From contig NZ_QMKK01000027.1 in NCBI RefSeq assembly GCF_003287875.1, positions 64,501 through 128,500 on the forward strand: a DNA stretch of 64,000 nucleotides. The letters run 5' to 3'. The stretch comes from Martinezella tropici (lineage in GTDB: Bacteria > Pseudomonadota > Alphaproteobacteria > Rhizobiales > Rhizobiaceae). The notes under the pieces were generated by a model that saw nothing but the letters and a program-made list of their open reading frames with translations, ran no database searches and was not told the DNA's origin. Made by a program: the position numbers and the translations under genes. Every line of letters begins with the position of its first letter. Within the stretch, counting starts at the first letter, position 1. Shown here in pieces: positions 17,500 to 26,012 of this stretch.

Positions 17500-18617
17500 T
17501 CAGCGGCCTCCCTGGCATCGAGCGTCGGATAGTCGGTATAGCCCTCAGCGCCGCCGCCGTAGAAGGTGGGGCGATGATAGGGGTTGAGGGGTGCACCGCG
17601 CCGGATGCGCTCCGGCAGATCGGGATTGGCGATGAACAGCCGACCGAAGGCGATGGCATTGGCATGGCCGGCGGCGAGCATGGCTTCGGCCGTGTCGGGC
17701 CGAAAATTGCCCGCGGCGATCAGCGTGCCTGACCATGCCGGCCTGAACAATTCCGCGGCCGACGGTACGTTCTTGTGGTCGACCTCGGCCTGTCCGGCAC
17801 CGCTGGCGCGCGGCTCGATCAGATGCAGATAGGCAAGGTTCAGCCGGTCCAGCTCACGAATGACATGGCCGTAGAGACGCAAGGGATCGTCCTCGCCGCT
17901 GTCATTGGCAATGCCGAAGGGCGAGAGGCGGACCCCGACGCGATCCGAACCCCAAACTTCGGAAACTGCCTCGACCACTTCGAGCAGCAGCCGCGTACGA
18001 TTCTCGATCGAGCCGCCATATTGGTCAGAGCGCCGGTTCGTGCGGGCCTGCAGGAACTGTTCGATCAGATAGCCGTTGGCGCCATGGATTTCGACGCCGT
18101 CGAAGCCGGCCCGCTTGGCATTGGCGGCGGCCTCGGCATAGACGTCGATCAGGAGCGGCATCAGGTCGATATCGATCGCCTGTGGCGTCTCGAAGGGCAC
18201 GCGCTGGAAGGAGGCCGTGAAGGCCTCGCCCTTGGCGGCGATGGCGGAAGGAGCAATCGGTGGAGCTCCATCAGGCTGGTGAGAAGAATGGGAGATGCGA
18301 CCGACATGCCAGAGCTGCAGGAAGATCTTGCCGCCCTTGCCATGAACGGCGTCGGTCACCGCCTTCCAGCCGGAGACCTGCTCGGCCGTGTGGATGCCCG
18401 GGGTTGCCGGCATGCCCTGTCCGGCGCGGGAAATCTGCGAGCCCTCGGAAATGATGAGACCGCCCTCGCTGGCGCGCTGGGCATAATATTCTGCATTCAA
18501 AGCCGAGGGTACATTGCCCGGCTGGCTCGCCCGCATGCGGGTCAGCGGCGCCATGACGACCCGATGTGCAAATTCATAAGGGCCAATGGAAAGCGGCGAA
18601 AACAAAGTGGCTGTCAT
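17496..18617 (-). CDS. Old yellow enzyme family ene-reductase
   Basis: FMN-dependent alkene reductase of 373 residues (NemA/XenB-like), reducing activated C=C bonds or nitro compounds with NAD(P)H. The FMN barrel start FSPLSIGPYEFAHRVVMAPLTRMRA is clear. The substrate-binding pair His 178/Asn 181 lies in HGANGYLIEQF and the proton-donor Tyr is Tyr 183. The C-terminus has LIAAGNFRPDTAE and AFGRLFIANPDLPERI. It is first in a two-gene unit with the SDR protein. A large palindrome at 18691-18723 lies about 75 bases upstream of its start. Confidence 0.92.
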   Translation of the reverse strand: MTATLFSPLSIGPYEFAHRVVMAPLTRMRASQPGNVPSALNAEYYAQRASEGGLIISEGSQISRAGQGMPATPGIHTAEQVSGWKAVTDAVHGKGGKIFLQLWHVGRISHSSHQPDGAPPIAPSAIAAKGEAFTASFQRVPFETPQAIDIDLMPLLIDVYAEAAANAKRAGFDGVEIHGANGYLIEQFLQARTNRRSDQYGGSIENRTRLLLEVVEAVSEVWGSDRVGVRLSPFGIANDSGEDDPLRLYGHVIRELDRLNLAYLHLIEPRASGAGQAEVDHKNVPSAAELFRPAWSGTLIAAGNFRPDTAEAMLAAGHANAIAFGRLFIANPDLPERIRRGAPLNPYHRPTFYGGGAEGYTDYPTLDAREAAE

Positions 18618-18690
18618 AAAATTCTCCTGCCTGGAGCCAAATTGCTCCCCGGGGCGGAAGGGCCTGTCAGCGGCGATTCGGTCTCGGGAG

Positions 18691-18723
18691 TTCGAATAAG
18701 ATGATGATCATCATTTATTCGAA
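18691..18723. promoter_or_regulatory. 33-bp palindrome upstream of the ene-reductase operon
   Basis: Outer arms TTCGAATAA (18691-18699) and TTATTCGAA (18715-18723) flank the self-complementary core ATGATGATCATCAT; one extra G breaks full symmetry. There is no T-run or GC stem, so it looks more like a regulator site for the ene-reductase/SDR genes than a terminator of the hydrolase upstream. Confidence 0.6.
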
Positions 18724-18752
18724 CAATCGGACGTGCGCAACTGAATCTGCTG

Positions 18753-19565
18753 TCAGGCCGGAAGTTTGGAAAGAAAGCGGAGCAGGGCGGCATTGAACTG
18801 CGCCGGCCGCTGCACCGGCGCGAAATGGCTGACGCCGGGCAGAAGGATCAACTCTGCGCCGGGAATGTGCCGCACGAGATAATCGGCATGTTCGCGCTTG
18901 ATGAACTCATCGTGCTCGCTGTGCACGATGGCGACAGGCACATCGATCTCGGCGAGATCTTTGACCGTGTAGTTCGGCTCGGTCCGCTGCATCAGGCCGA
19001 CCGCTTCGATGAAAGCATCGAACTTGTCCGGTGTAGCGGAAAGGGCTGCGTAATCCTTCGTATGGCGTGAGAAGCAGCGTTCGATGATCGGCGTCGCCAC
19101 GAATTCCTTGGTGCCGCTCGGGTCCATATTGCAGGCAAAGAAGAAGACGCCGGACACACGTTCCGGATGGGTTTTTCCAAGCACCATGCCGATGCAGGCG
19201 CCGTCGCTCCAGCCGGCCATGGCCGCCTTGTCGATCTTCAGCCTATCCATGACGGCGAGAACGTCGGAGGCCATGAGTTCGTAGGTGTATGGCCGCTCGT
19301 CGCGCGTGCTGCGGCCATGGCCGCGGCTGTCGATGACGACAACCTGATGGCCTGCGTCGATGAGCGCGGGCACTTGGTAGCCCCAATTGCCGCTGTTTCC
19401 GAGCCCGCCATGCAGGAGGATCACCGGAGCTCCGCTGCCGTAGGAGGCATACCAGATATGCGCGCCATCATGATCGACATGCCCTTCCACCTCGGTATGC
19501 GGCAGGGGTGCGGCCCCTTCCGCTTCGAAGCGATGAAGCTCGTCGTCGCGAAATTCCATACCCAT
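18753..19565 (-). CDS. Alpha/beta fold hydrolase
   Basis: Cytoplasmic hydrolase of 270 residues, substrate unknown. The oxyanion motif LHGGLGNSGNWG (about 51-62), nucleophile elbow AGWSDGA (Ser 120), acid Asp 219 in SEHDEF and His 247 in GVSHFAP form a complete triad. The start may be two codons later. It lies 135 bases upstream of the ene-reductase operon in the same direction, with the palindrome at 18691 between them. Confidence 0.87.
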   Translation of the reverse strand: MGMEFRDDELHRFEAEGAAPLPHTEVEGHVDHDGAHIWYASYGSGAPVILLHGGLGNSGNWGYQVPALIDAGHQVVVIDSRGHGRSTRDERPYTYELMASDVLAVMDRLKIDKAAMAGWSDGACIGMVLGKTHPERVSGVFFFACNMDPSGTKEFVATPIIERCFSRHTKDYAALSATPDKFDAFIEAVGLMQRTEPNYTVKDLAEIDVPVAIVHSEHDEFIKREHADYLVRHIPGAELILLPGVSHFAPVQRPAQFNAALLRFLSKLPA

Positions 19566-19643
19566 CTCCCATTGCGCCGTCTCTCCCCGACAGCCACGTG
19601 GCGAGACTAGTCGATCCCAATGCGTCTTTTCAACAGGCCACGG

Positions 19644-20525
19644 TCATATCGTTGCCAGATGCTCGAAAAGATCGCGGGCCGGCGACGGAAGCTCTTCGAG
19701 GGAGCGAGCGCAGATCGAAAGCCGGCGCGTCGCCCACCGGTCCGTGAGACGGAGGGCTGCAATTTTCGCGGATCGGCTGCAGCGCCTTGCCGCCTTTTCG
19801 GGCACGATGCCGAGACCGATACCCTGGCCTGCCATGTCGCAGATGGCCTCAAATGTCCGCATCCGCACGCGCATTTTCAACCGGGTGCCGAGCCGGGCGG
19901 CCTGTGCGTCGATATGATCCTGCAGCGCTCCGCCTGCGAGCCCGACGAAATGCTCATGCAGGATTTCTGCAAAAGCGATCTGCTTTGCCGCCGCCAGCGC
20001 ATGATCGCTGGATATCACCACCACCAACCGGTCGATCGCGAAGGGCCGCAATATCAGGCCGGAGGTATCGGCCGCGTCCGACAGGATGCCGATCTCGGCC
20101 AGCCCCGCCGAAACAGCCCGCACGATCTCGATGCTCTGGCGCTCCTTGAGGTCGATATCCGTCCGTGGGTGTTTTGCCATCCATCCGGCAAGGCGCGGCG
20201 GCAGGTATTCGACAATCGCGGCAGTGTTGGCGAGAAGCCGGACTGTCGCGCGCAGGCCGCTTGCGTGCTCGCCAAGCTCGCCGCGCATCTGCATGAGCTG
20301 CCGCTGGATCAGCCGGGCATGATGCGCCAGTGCTTCGCCGGCAGGCGTCGGGCTCACGCCGCGCCGCCCACGCTCCAGAAGCTGTACGCCGCCACTTACC
20401 TCCATGTCGCGCAGACGCTCGCTGGCGGCCGGCAGCGAAAGACCGGCATCGGTGGCCCCATGCGTGATGCTGCCGGCATCGACGACGGCGAGGAAAAGGC
20501 GAAGGTCGGTCAGATCGAAGCGCAT
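19644..20525 (-). CDS. LysR family transcriptional regulator
   Basis: A 293-residue LysR protein. The winged HTH MRFDLTDLRLFLAVVDAGSITHGATDAGLSLPAASERLRDMEVSGGVQLLERGRRGVSPTPAGEAL fills the N-terminus, followed by the two-lobed effector domain. It is divergent from a TauE/SafE-type exporter. A perfect 11-bp inverted repeat containing a T-N11-A LysR box lies 22 bases before its start, so it likely controls itself and the exporter. Confidence 0.92.
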   Translation of the reverse strand: MRFDLTDLRLFLAVVDAGSITHGATDAGLSLPAASERLRDMEVSGGVQLLERGRRGVSPTPAGEALAHHARLIQRQLMQMRGELGEHASGLRATVRLLANTAAIVEYLPPRLAGWMAKHPRTDIDLKERQSIEIVRAVSAGLAEIGILSDAADTSGLILRPFAIDRLVVVISSDHALAAAKQIAFAEILHEHFVGLAGGALQDHIDAQAARLGTRLKMRVRMRTFEAICDMAGQGIGLGIVPEKAARRCSRSAKIAALRLTDRWATRRLSICARSLEELPSPARDLFEHLATI

Positions 20526-20546
20526 GGAGTGGAGATTACCGCATAT

Positions 20547-20573
20547 CCAGCCTTCGGAATAGCCGAAGGCTGG
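20547..20573. promoter_or_regulatory. LysR-box palindrome between lysR and the exporter
   Basis: Perfect inverted repeat CCAGCCTTCGG (20547-20557) / CCGAAGGCTGG (20563-20573) around AATAG. The T at 20554 and A at 20566 give the LysR-type T-N11-A arrangement. Confidence 0.7.
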
Positions 20574-20623
20574 CCTCGCATCATCCGTATTGTGCCCGGC
20601 CTCGCGTCTGTTAGGGAAAGGGC

Positions 20624-21373
20624 ATGATGGATCATTCGATATGGCTCGTCGCGGCGATCTTCGCGACTTTCTTTATGGCCGGCATGGTCAAGGGCATCAC
20701 CGGCATGGGGCTGCCGACCGTGGCGATGGGCGTCTTGGGTACGTTGATCTCGCCGCTGATGGCAGCGAGCCTGCTGATCGTGCCCTCTTTCGTCACCAAT
20801 GTCTGGCAGCTGCTGGCAGGCCCGAGCTTTGGCGCGCTTGCCCGTCGTTTCCTTCTCTTGGTTCTTGCCATAATCATCGGAACCTTCGCCGGCTCATATC
20901 TGCTGGCCGCCGGCGATACCCGCAGGACCGCGGCAGCGCTGGGCATCGCCCTCATCCTCTATGCCGGCCATGCTTTGCTCGCCCGTCAACTGCATGTGCC
21001 CGCAAGGTTCGAGCCGCTGCTATCGCCGCTCGCCGGCGCCGTTACTGGCCTGCTCACTGGGGCAACTGGCGTCTTCGTCGTGCCGGCGGTGCCCTATCTG
21101 CAGGCGCTTGGCCTGGAGAAGGAAGAGCTGGTTCAGGCGCTCGGCCTTTCCTTCACCGTCTCCACGGTGGCGCTTGCCGGCGCACTCGCCTGGCATGGCG
21201 CATTTCGCGTCGACAATCTCGCGCTATCTGCCCTTGCGATCATCCCGGCGCTCGCCGGCATGTGGTTCGGCCAGATCATCCGCAATCGCGTCAGCCCGGC
21301 CACGTTCCGCCGCTGGTTCCTGATCTGTCTCCTCGCGCTCGGCGCCGAGATGCTCGTCAAAGCCTCTTTCTGA
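20624..21373 (+). CDS. TauE/SafE family sulfite/organic anion exporter
   Basis: A membrane transporter of 249 residues with about eight hydrophobic helices. It has the two repeated halves typical of TauE/SafE: GMVKGITGMGLPTVAMGVLG near residue 20 and GAVTGLLTGATGVFVVPAVPYLQALGL near residue 135. Family members move sulfite, sulfoacetate or other anions; the substrate here is unknown. ATGs at 20624 and 20627 are both possible. Divergent from the LysR gene, its likely regulator. Confidence 0.88.
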   Translation: MMDHSIWLVAAIFATFFMAGMVKGITGMGLPTVAMGVLGTLISPLMAASLLIVPSFVTNVWQLLAGPSFGALARRFLLLVLAIIIGTFAGSYLLAAGDTRRTAAALGIALILYAGHALLARQLHVPARFEPLLSPLAGAVTGLLTGATGVFVVPAVPYLQALGLEKEELVQALGLSFTVSTVALAGALAWHGAFRVDNLALSALAIIPALAGMWFGQIIRNRVSPATFRRWFLICLLALGAEMLVKASF

Positions 21374-21503
21374 GGCAGTCTTGCTCGCCTGCGGCTTTGG
21401 CCTCGCGGGCAACGGAATGGTCGCTCGGCGACGAGATCGGGATCTGCGCCTCTGCTCAGGAGGTTCGTTTCAAAGAGAGGGCTTGGCCGCGGCCCTGCCT
21501 TGT

Positions 21504-21956
21504 CTATTCCCCTTCCGGCACCTTCAAGATAATTGTTTCATCTGGGCCGATCGGCCTGCCGTCCTGCGCCCGGATGTCGAGCTGCACGGGCTGTCCGCTT
21601 GCGCGATCCACCAGCAGTGAATGTTCCTCGGCCGGCGCGAAGAGATGGCGCTCGCCGAACTTCCGCAGCGCCACCATGACCGGGAAGAGATCCTTTCCCA
21701 TCGCCGTCAGCCGGTATTCCATGCGCGTACCGCCTTCGCTTGTCGGTACAAGCTCCAGAATGCCGCTTGCGACAAGCGTCCGCAGTCGCTCGGTCAAAAT
21801 ATTCTTGGCAATGCCGAGGCTCTTTTGAAACTCGCCAAAGCGCGTCAGCCCGTCGAAGGCGTCGCGCACGATCAGGAGCGACCACCAGTCGCCGATCACG
21901 TCGAGCGACCGTGCGCTCGGGCAATAATCACCCTTCAGGCTTTTCCGCGCGACCAT
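21504..21956 (-). CDS. HxlR family transcriptional regulator
   Basis: A 150-residue winged-helix regulator. The N-terminus KGDYCPSARSLDVIGDWWSLLIVRDAFDGLTRFGEFQKSLGIAKNILTERLRTLVASGILE is the HxlR/MarR-like DNA-binding core with the family's N-terminal Cys (residue 12), which in some relatives senses oxidants or aldehydes. It is divergent from an MFS exporter with a long inverted repeat between them. Confidence 0.92.
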   Translation of the reverse strand: MVARKSLKGDYCPSARSLDVIGDWWSLLIVRDAFDGLTRFGEFQKSLGIAKNILTERLRTLVASGILELVPTSEGGTRMEYRLTAMGKDLFPVMVALRKFGERHLFAPAEEHSLLVDRASGQPVQLDIRAQDGRPIGPDETIILKVPEGE

Positions 21957-22020
21957 CGCCCTAGTCTTTCCGGTCTTTTGTCAGCATAAATAGTTGCATG
22001 ATTAAACCAACAATGTTACT

Positions 22021-22054
22021 CGATTTTTGGTTTCATTATTAAACCGAAAAATCG
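22021..22054. promoter_or_regulatory. Long inverted repeat between hxlR and MFS gene
   Basis: Arms CGATTTTTGGTTT and AAACCGAAAAATCG (one base indel) around CATTATT. A further AAACCAA lies just upstream near 22004-22012, so an AAACC/GGTTT half-site occurs three times. Probable HxlR binding region; it ends 12 bases before the MFS ATG, just ahead of the GGGAG ribosome-binding site. Confidence 0.62.
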
Positions 22055-22065
22055 GGAGTTTTGCA

Positions 22066-23379
22066 ATGACGATCGATCAGGACGCGCCGCCGGTCGGCAG
22101 CGCGAAGGACATTCTGCGCCCTCATTCCTCACGAGAAGGTTCGTTTGAGGGCGCCGAATACTCGGGAGAGGCCAATTCGCAGCTGACACGGGCAACGATT
22201 TTCCTCTTTGCCGTCGCGAGCGGCCTCGCTGTGGCCAATGCCTATTTCGCCCATCCGCTTCTCGATGTCATGGCCGATGATCTCAAGCTGTCGCGCACCG
22301 TTGCCGGCCTCATCGTCGGTGCGACGCAACTCGGCTATGGCCTCGGCCTGATCCTGCTAGTGCCGCTCGGCGATCTCGTCGACCGGCGCAAGCTCATCAT
22401 CGTGCAATCGCTGCTGAGCGTTGCGGCGCTCCTCTGCGTCGGCTTCTCCTCCAGTGCCGCGATGCTGCTCGCTTCCATGGCTGCGGTCGGCTTTCTGGCC
22501 GTGGTCACACAGGCGCTGGTTGCCTATGCGGCGAGCCTTGCGCACCCCGCCAAGCGAGGCCATACCGTCGGCATGGTCACGAGCGGCATCGTCCTCGGCA
22601 TCCTGCTGGCGCGCAGCGCTGCGGGAACGCTGACTGATCTCTCCGGTTGGCGGACCGTCTACATCGTCTCGGCCGTGCTGACGACGGTGATAGCGCTTCT
22701 TCTTTGGCGCGCGCTGCCGCGACAGGAGAAGCCGAGAAGCGGCCTCTCCTATGTCGGTCTCATCGGCTCGCTGGGCACTCTGCTGATTGAAGAACCGGTC
22801 CTGCGCATCCGCGCCGTGATCGCCATGCTGATCTTCGCCAATATCACCACGCTGCTCGCCCCGCTTGTGCTGCCGCTGACCGCGCCGCCTTACTTCCTGT
22901 CCCACACCGAAGTCGGCCTGTTCGGCCTTGCCGGCGCGGCAGGCGCACTCGGCGCCATCAGGGCAGGGCGCTGGGCCGACCGCGGCCATGGCCAGCGCAC
23001 GACGGGCATCGCACTGGCACTGATGCTCGCTGCCTGGCTGCCGATCTCCATGCTGGATCGCTCGATCTATTGGCTGATATTCGGCGTCCTCGTCATCGAC
23101 TTCGGCCTGCAGGCAACGCACGTCACCAATCAGGGCATGATCTATCGTGTTCGACCGGACGCGCAGAACAGGCTGACCGCCGCCTACATGGTTTTCTACT
23201 CGATCGGTAGCGCCGTCGGCTCTTCGACATCGACGATCATCTATGCCCATGCAGGCTGGACCGGCGTCTGCATATCGGGTGCCGTCATAAGCCTTGTGAC
23301 GCTGCTCTTCTGGGCGCTGACCTTGCGGGCAACACCTGAGGTGGCGACGCAGAGCGTCGATCGCAGATCCATGGCATGA
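22066..23379 (+). CDS. MFS family efflux transporter
   Basis: Major facilitator of 437 residues with about twelve membrane helices, YnfM/Bcr-like. The ATG at 22066 is used because GGGAG lies just before it. A hydrophilic N-terminal tail of 45 residues precedes helix 1. The loop 2-3 motif reads GDLVDRRKLII, the MFS signature (about residue 105). Substrate unknown; drug or metabolite export is the usual role when paired with HxlR. It converges on the XRE regulator gene. Confidence 0.88.
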   Translation: MTIDQDAPPVGSAKDILRPHSSREGSFEGAEYSGEANSQLTRATIFLFAVASGLAVANAYFAHPLLDVMADDLKLSRTVAGLIVGATQLGYGLGLILLVPLGDLVDRRKLIIVQSLLSVAALLCVGFSSSAAMLLASMAAVGFLAVVTQALVAYAASLAHPAKRGHTVGMVTSGIVLGILLARSAAGTLTDLSGWRTVYIVSAVLTTVIALLLWRALPRQEKPRSGLSYVGLIGSLGTLLIEEPVLRIRAVIAMLIFANITTLLAPLVLPLTAPPYFLSHTEVGLFGLAGAAGALGAIRAGRWADRGHGQRTTGIALALMLAAWLPISMLDRSIYWLIFGVLVIDFGLQATHVTNQGMIYRVRPDAQNRLTAAYMVFYSIGSAVGSSTSTIIYAHAGWTGVCISGAVISLVTLLFWALTLRATPEVATQSVDRRSMA

Positions 23380-23426
23380 CCTGCTGGGGATGAATGCGGG
23401 GCAGGCCCGCGCCGCACACTTTGGCG

Positions 23427-24260
23427 CTAGAGTTTGGGCAGCAGCGATCTGATCCGCTCGGCATCGCCAGGCGTTGCCGGATTGTAGACGATCATGCTGA
23501 GATCCGTCCGGCCGTCGACCGAAAAGGCCGAATACTCGAATGCCAGCGGGCCGAGGATGGGATGGCGTATATGTTTGACGGCTTCGGTATGGGTGCCAGG
23601 AACGTCATTTTCGCGCCACATGGCCCTGAATTCCGGGCTGATGCGGCAAAGTTCTGCCACGAAAGGCTCTATCTCACTCGATGCGCCTGCGCGCGCCGCA
23701 TCGACACGGAATGCGCCCAGGGCGAAACGGGCGACGCTTTCCCAATCGTATTGCACGGCGCGCGCACGCGGATCGAGAAAGATATAGCGCAGAATATTGC
23801 GTTCTTCCGGCGGCAGCGATCCGTAATCGATCAGCATCACGGGCGCTGCCCGGTTCCAGGCGATGACGTCCCAGGTGGCGGTCCGGATAATAGCGGGGCT
23901 CGGCTCCAGCGCATCGAGCACGCGCTGCAGCCGCGGCGTAACGCCATCATTTTTGCGGTAACGCGCTTCTGGCGGACGCCCAAGGCCAAGCAGGAACAGG
24001 TGCTCGCGCTCCACTTCCGTCAGCATCAGCGCGCGGGCGATCCGGTCGAGCACGTCGGCGGAAGGCGCACCGCCACGGCCCTGCTCCAGCCACGTGTACC
24101 AGGTCGGGCTGATATTGGCGCGCTGCGCCACTTCCTCGCGCCGAAGCCCGGGCGTGCGCCGCCGTTCGCCGGCAAATCCCAGGGCGGATGGGTCGAGTTT
24201 CGCGCGGCGGTCCCTCAAATAGGTCCCGAGCACGTTTTCAGTTTCGATAAGATCGGTCAT
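23427..24260 (-). CDS. XRE family regulator with MmyB-like ligand domain
   Basis: A 277-residue regulator. The N-terminal XRE helix-turn-helix RRTPGLRREEVAQRANISPTWYTWLEQGRGGAPSADVLDRIARAL (residues about 34-80) is followed by an MmyB-like PAS-type sensor (WDVIAWNRAAPVMLIDYGSLPPEERNILRYIFLDPRAR). Such proteins are often divergent from an SDR or other NAD(P) oxidoreductase, as here, and probably repress it. Confidence 0.92.
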   Translation of the reverse strand: MTDLIETENVLGTYLRDRRAKLDPSALGFAGERRRTPGLRREEVAQRANISPTWYTWLEQGRGGAPSADVLDRIARALMLTEVEREHLFLLGLGRPPEARYRKNDGVTPRLQRVLDALEPSPAIIRTATWDVIAWNRAAPVMLIDYGSLPPEERNILRYIFLDPRARAVQYDWESVARFALGAFRVDAARAGASSEIEPFVAELCRISPEFRAMWRENDVPGTHTEAVKHIRHPILGPLAFEYSAFSVDGRTDLSMIVYNPATPGDAERIRSLLPKL

Positions 24261-24272
24261 CCTGTTAGTGTC

Positions 24273-24307
24273 TTTACCATGATAAGGTCACTACTTTACC
24301 AGAATAA
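24273..24307. promoter_or_regulatory. Direct repeat TTTACCAnnATAA in the XRE/oxidoreductase gap
   Basis: TTTACCATGATAA at 24273-24285 and TTTACCAGAATAA at 24295-24307, 22 bp apart (two helical turns). Likely tandem binding sites for the XRE regulator. Confidence 0.55.
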
Positions 24308-24353
24308 ACGATGGGCACAGATTTGTCTCCGACGAAAAAAGGAGACAGTGCTT

Positions 24354-25250
24354 ATGCGTGTATTCGTTACCGGCGCGACTGGAAATGTCGGCTCGAATGT
24401 CGTCAGGGAATTGATCGGTGCGGGCCATCAGGTGCTTGGCCTTTCACGTTCCCAGGAAAAGGCCGTAGCGCTTGCCGCCGCCGGCGCGGAAGTTCTTCAC
24501 GGCACGATCGAGGATGCGGAAATCCTGAAACGCGGCGCTTCGCAATCGGATGGCGTCATCCATCTTGCCTTCAACCACGACTTCTCGAGATTCGCGCAGA
24601 ATTGCGAAGATGACCGGCGCGTCATCGCAACGCTTGCCTCGGCGCTCGCCCGCTCGGCCCGGCCGCTGGTCATTACATCAGGCACGCCGATCGCCAACAC
24701 GGTGCCGGGCGAGCCCGCCAAGGAAGACAATCCGATCGTCCACTCCGACAGGCATCCGCGTGCCGCCACCGAGGAGGCGGGGATATTGGCCAGCGAAATC
24801 GGCGTCAATGTCTCGTTCGTGCGGCTGCCGCAGGTGCATGATCCGGTCAGCCAGGGGCTCATTACTCCCCTGATCGAAATATTCAGGCAAAAGGGCGCCT
24901 GCGCCTATGTCGGAGACGGGCTCAATCGCTGGCCCGCCGCCCATTTTTCCGATGTCGCTCGCCTTTATCGCCTCGTCGTCGAACGCGCCGAACCGAATGC
25001 CAGATATCATGCGGTTGCCGAGGAAGGCGTGCCGATGCGCGATATCGCCGAGACGATCGGCCGGCGCCTGAACCTGCCGGTCAAATCCATCGACAAGGCG
25101 GAGGCGCAGGACTATTTCGGCTGGCTCTCCATGTTCACCACGTACGACATGCCGGCCTCCAGCGCCAAGACCCGACAGAAACTGGGTTGGGAACCCAACG
25201 GCCCGACGCTGCTTCAGGATCTTGCCGAGCTGCAGGTTTCCGCGGCGTGA
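24354..25250 (+). CDS. NAD(P)-binding extended SDR oxidoreductase
   Basis: A 298-residue NAD-dependent epimerase/dehydratase-like protein. The N-terminus MRVFVTGATGNVGSNVVRELIGAGHQVLGLSRS is the TGxxGxxG cofactor site of atypical/extended SDRs. The ATG at 24354 has AGGAGA about ten bases upstream; the frame is open for almost 1 kb before it but that part runs antisense to the XRE gene. The substrate is unknown. Divergent from the XRE regulator; a terminator follows. Confidence 0.88.
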   Translation: MRVFVTGATGNVGSNVVRELIGAGHQVLGLSRSQEKAVALAAAGAEVLHGTIEDAEILKRGASQSDGVIHLAFNHDFSRFAQNCEDDRRVIATLASALARSARPLVITSGTPIANTVPGEPAKEDNPIVHSDRHPRAATEEAGILASEIGVNVSFVRLPQVHDPVSQGLITPLIEIFRQKGACAYVGDGLNRWPAAHFSDVARLYRLVVERAEPNARYHAVAEEGVPMRDIAETIGRRLNLPVKSIDKAEAQDYFGWLSMFTTYDMPASSAKTRQKLGWEPNGPTLLQDLAELQVSAA

Positions 25251-25309
25251 CGTTGGTGCTGTCCGCCACGATCTGAAGATGGCCGGTGGCCTGACGGACC
25301 ACGCATTCG

Positions 25310-25339
25310 AAAACCCGGCCGATCCTTCAGCCGGGTTTT
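25310..25339. terminator. Bidirectional terminator between SDR and TetR genes
   Basis: Stem AAAACCCGGC (25310-25319) / GCCGGGTTTT (25330-25339) with a 10-base loop. The A- and T-tracts at the two ends suit termination of both converging genes. Confidence 0.8.
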
Positions 25340-25374
25340 CGTCGATTTCAGACTGCGACCGGAAATTTCCAGGG

Positions 25375-26001
25375 TCAGATATAGGGCGTCCCGGCAAGCG
25401 CGGCGTTGATGCCGATAAAGCCGCGATCCATAATGTCTAGCAGGGCGGCTTCGGGCTTTCTGTTCTCGCGAAAGACACGCAGTGCCTCGCCATAGGCGGC
25501 CACCAGCGTCGCCATCAGCATTGCGCCCGCGAGATGTGCATCCGCATCGGAGCGCGGCCGCCCCACCGCATCGGATAGAATTCTCGAGAGATCGTCGGCA
25601 AGCGTCACCTGCAGCCCGCGCGCATGCGCCATCAGTGTCGGGCTCTCTGCGACCATGCGCCAGAACTGGATGGGCCGTTCTGTAATCCTGAACAGGGGAT
25701 GCTGTGCTTCCACCAGTTCACGCATCAGCGCCTGGAAGGCGCGGACTGGTGGTATGCGGCCGCGATCGGCAATCGCCTTCTGCACCAGTTCCCGCACTTC
25801 ATCCTCGCGATCGAAGACGAGATCCTCCTTGCGGCGGAAGTAGTTGAACACCGTCTTCCTGGCGACTTCCGCTTCGTCAGCGATGTCGGTGACGGAAACC
25901 TTGTCGAAGCCACGTTCGACGAACAGGCGCGTTGCGACGTTGGAGATCGCCTGACGCGTCATCTCCTTCTTGCGGTCCCGGAGTTTGATTCGGTTTGACA
26001 T
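25375..26001 (-). CDS. TetR/AcrR family transcriptional regulator
   Basis: A 208-residue TetR protein. HTH: QAISNVATRLFVERGFDKVSVTDIADEAEVARKTVFNYFRRKEDLVFDREDE (residues about 17-68). The C-terminal part is a helical effector domain. It is divergent from an FAD monooxygenase gene; two TACnnnnnGTA sites lie just upstream of its start. These relations suggest it represses itself and the monooxygenase. Confidence 0.92.
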   Translation of the reverse strand: MSNRIKLRDRKKEMTRQAISNVATRLFVERGFDKVSVTDIADEAEVARKTVFNYFRRKEDLVFDREDEVRELVQKAIADRGRIPPVRAFQALMRELVEAQHPLFRITERPIQFWRMVAESPTLMAHARGLQVTLADDLSRILSDAVGRPRSDADAHLAGAMLMATLVAAYGEALRVFRENRKPEAALLDIMDRGFIGINAALAGTPYI

Positions 26002-26012
26002 GAAGATAGTTA

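Noticed and set aside
23394..24353. Upstream extension of the oxidoreductase frame by about 320 codons
   Set aside because: It runs antisense to the XRE regulator; the real start at 24354 has a ribosome-binding site and begins directly with the cofactor motif.
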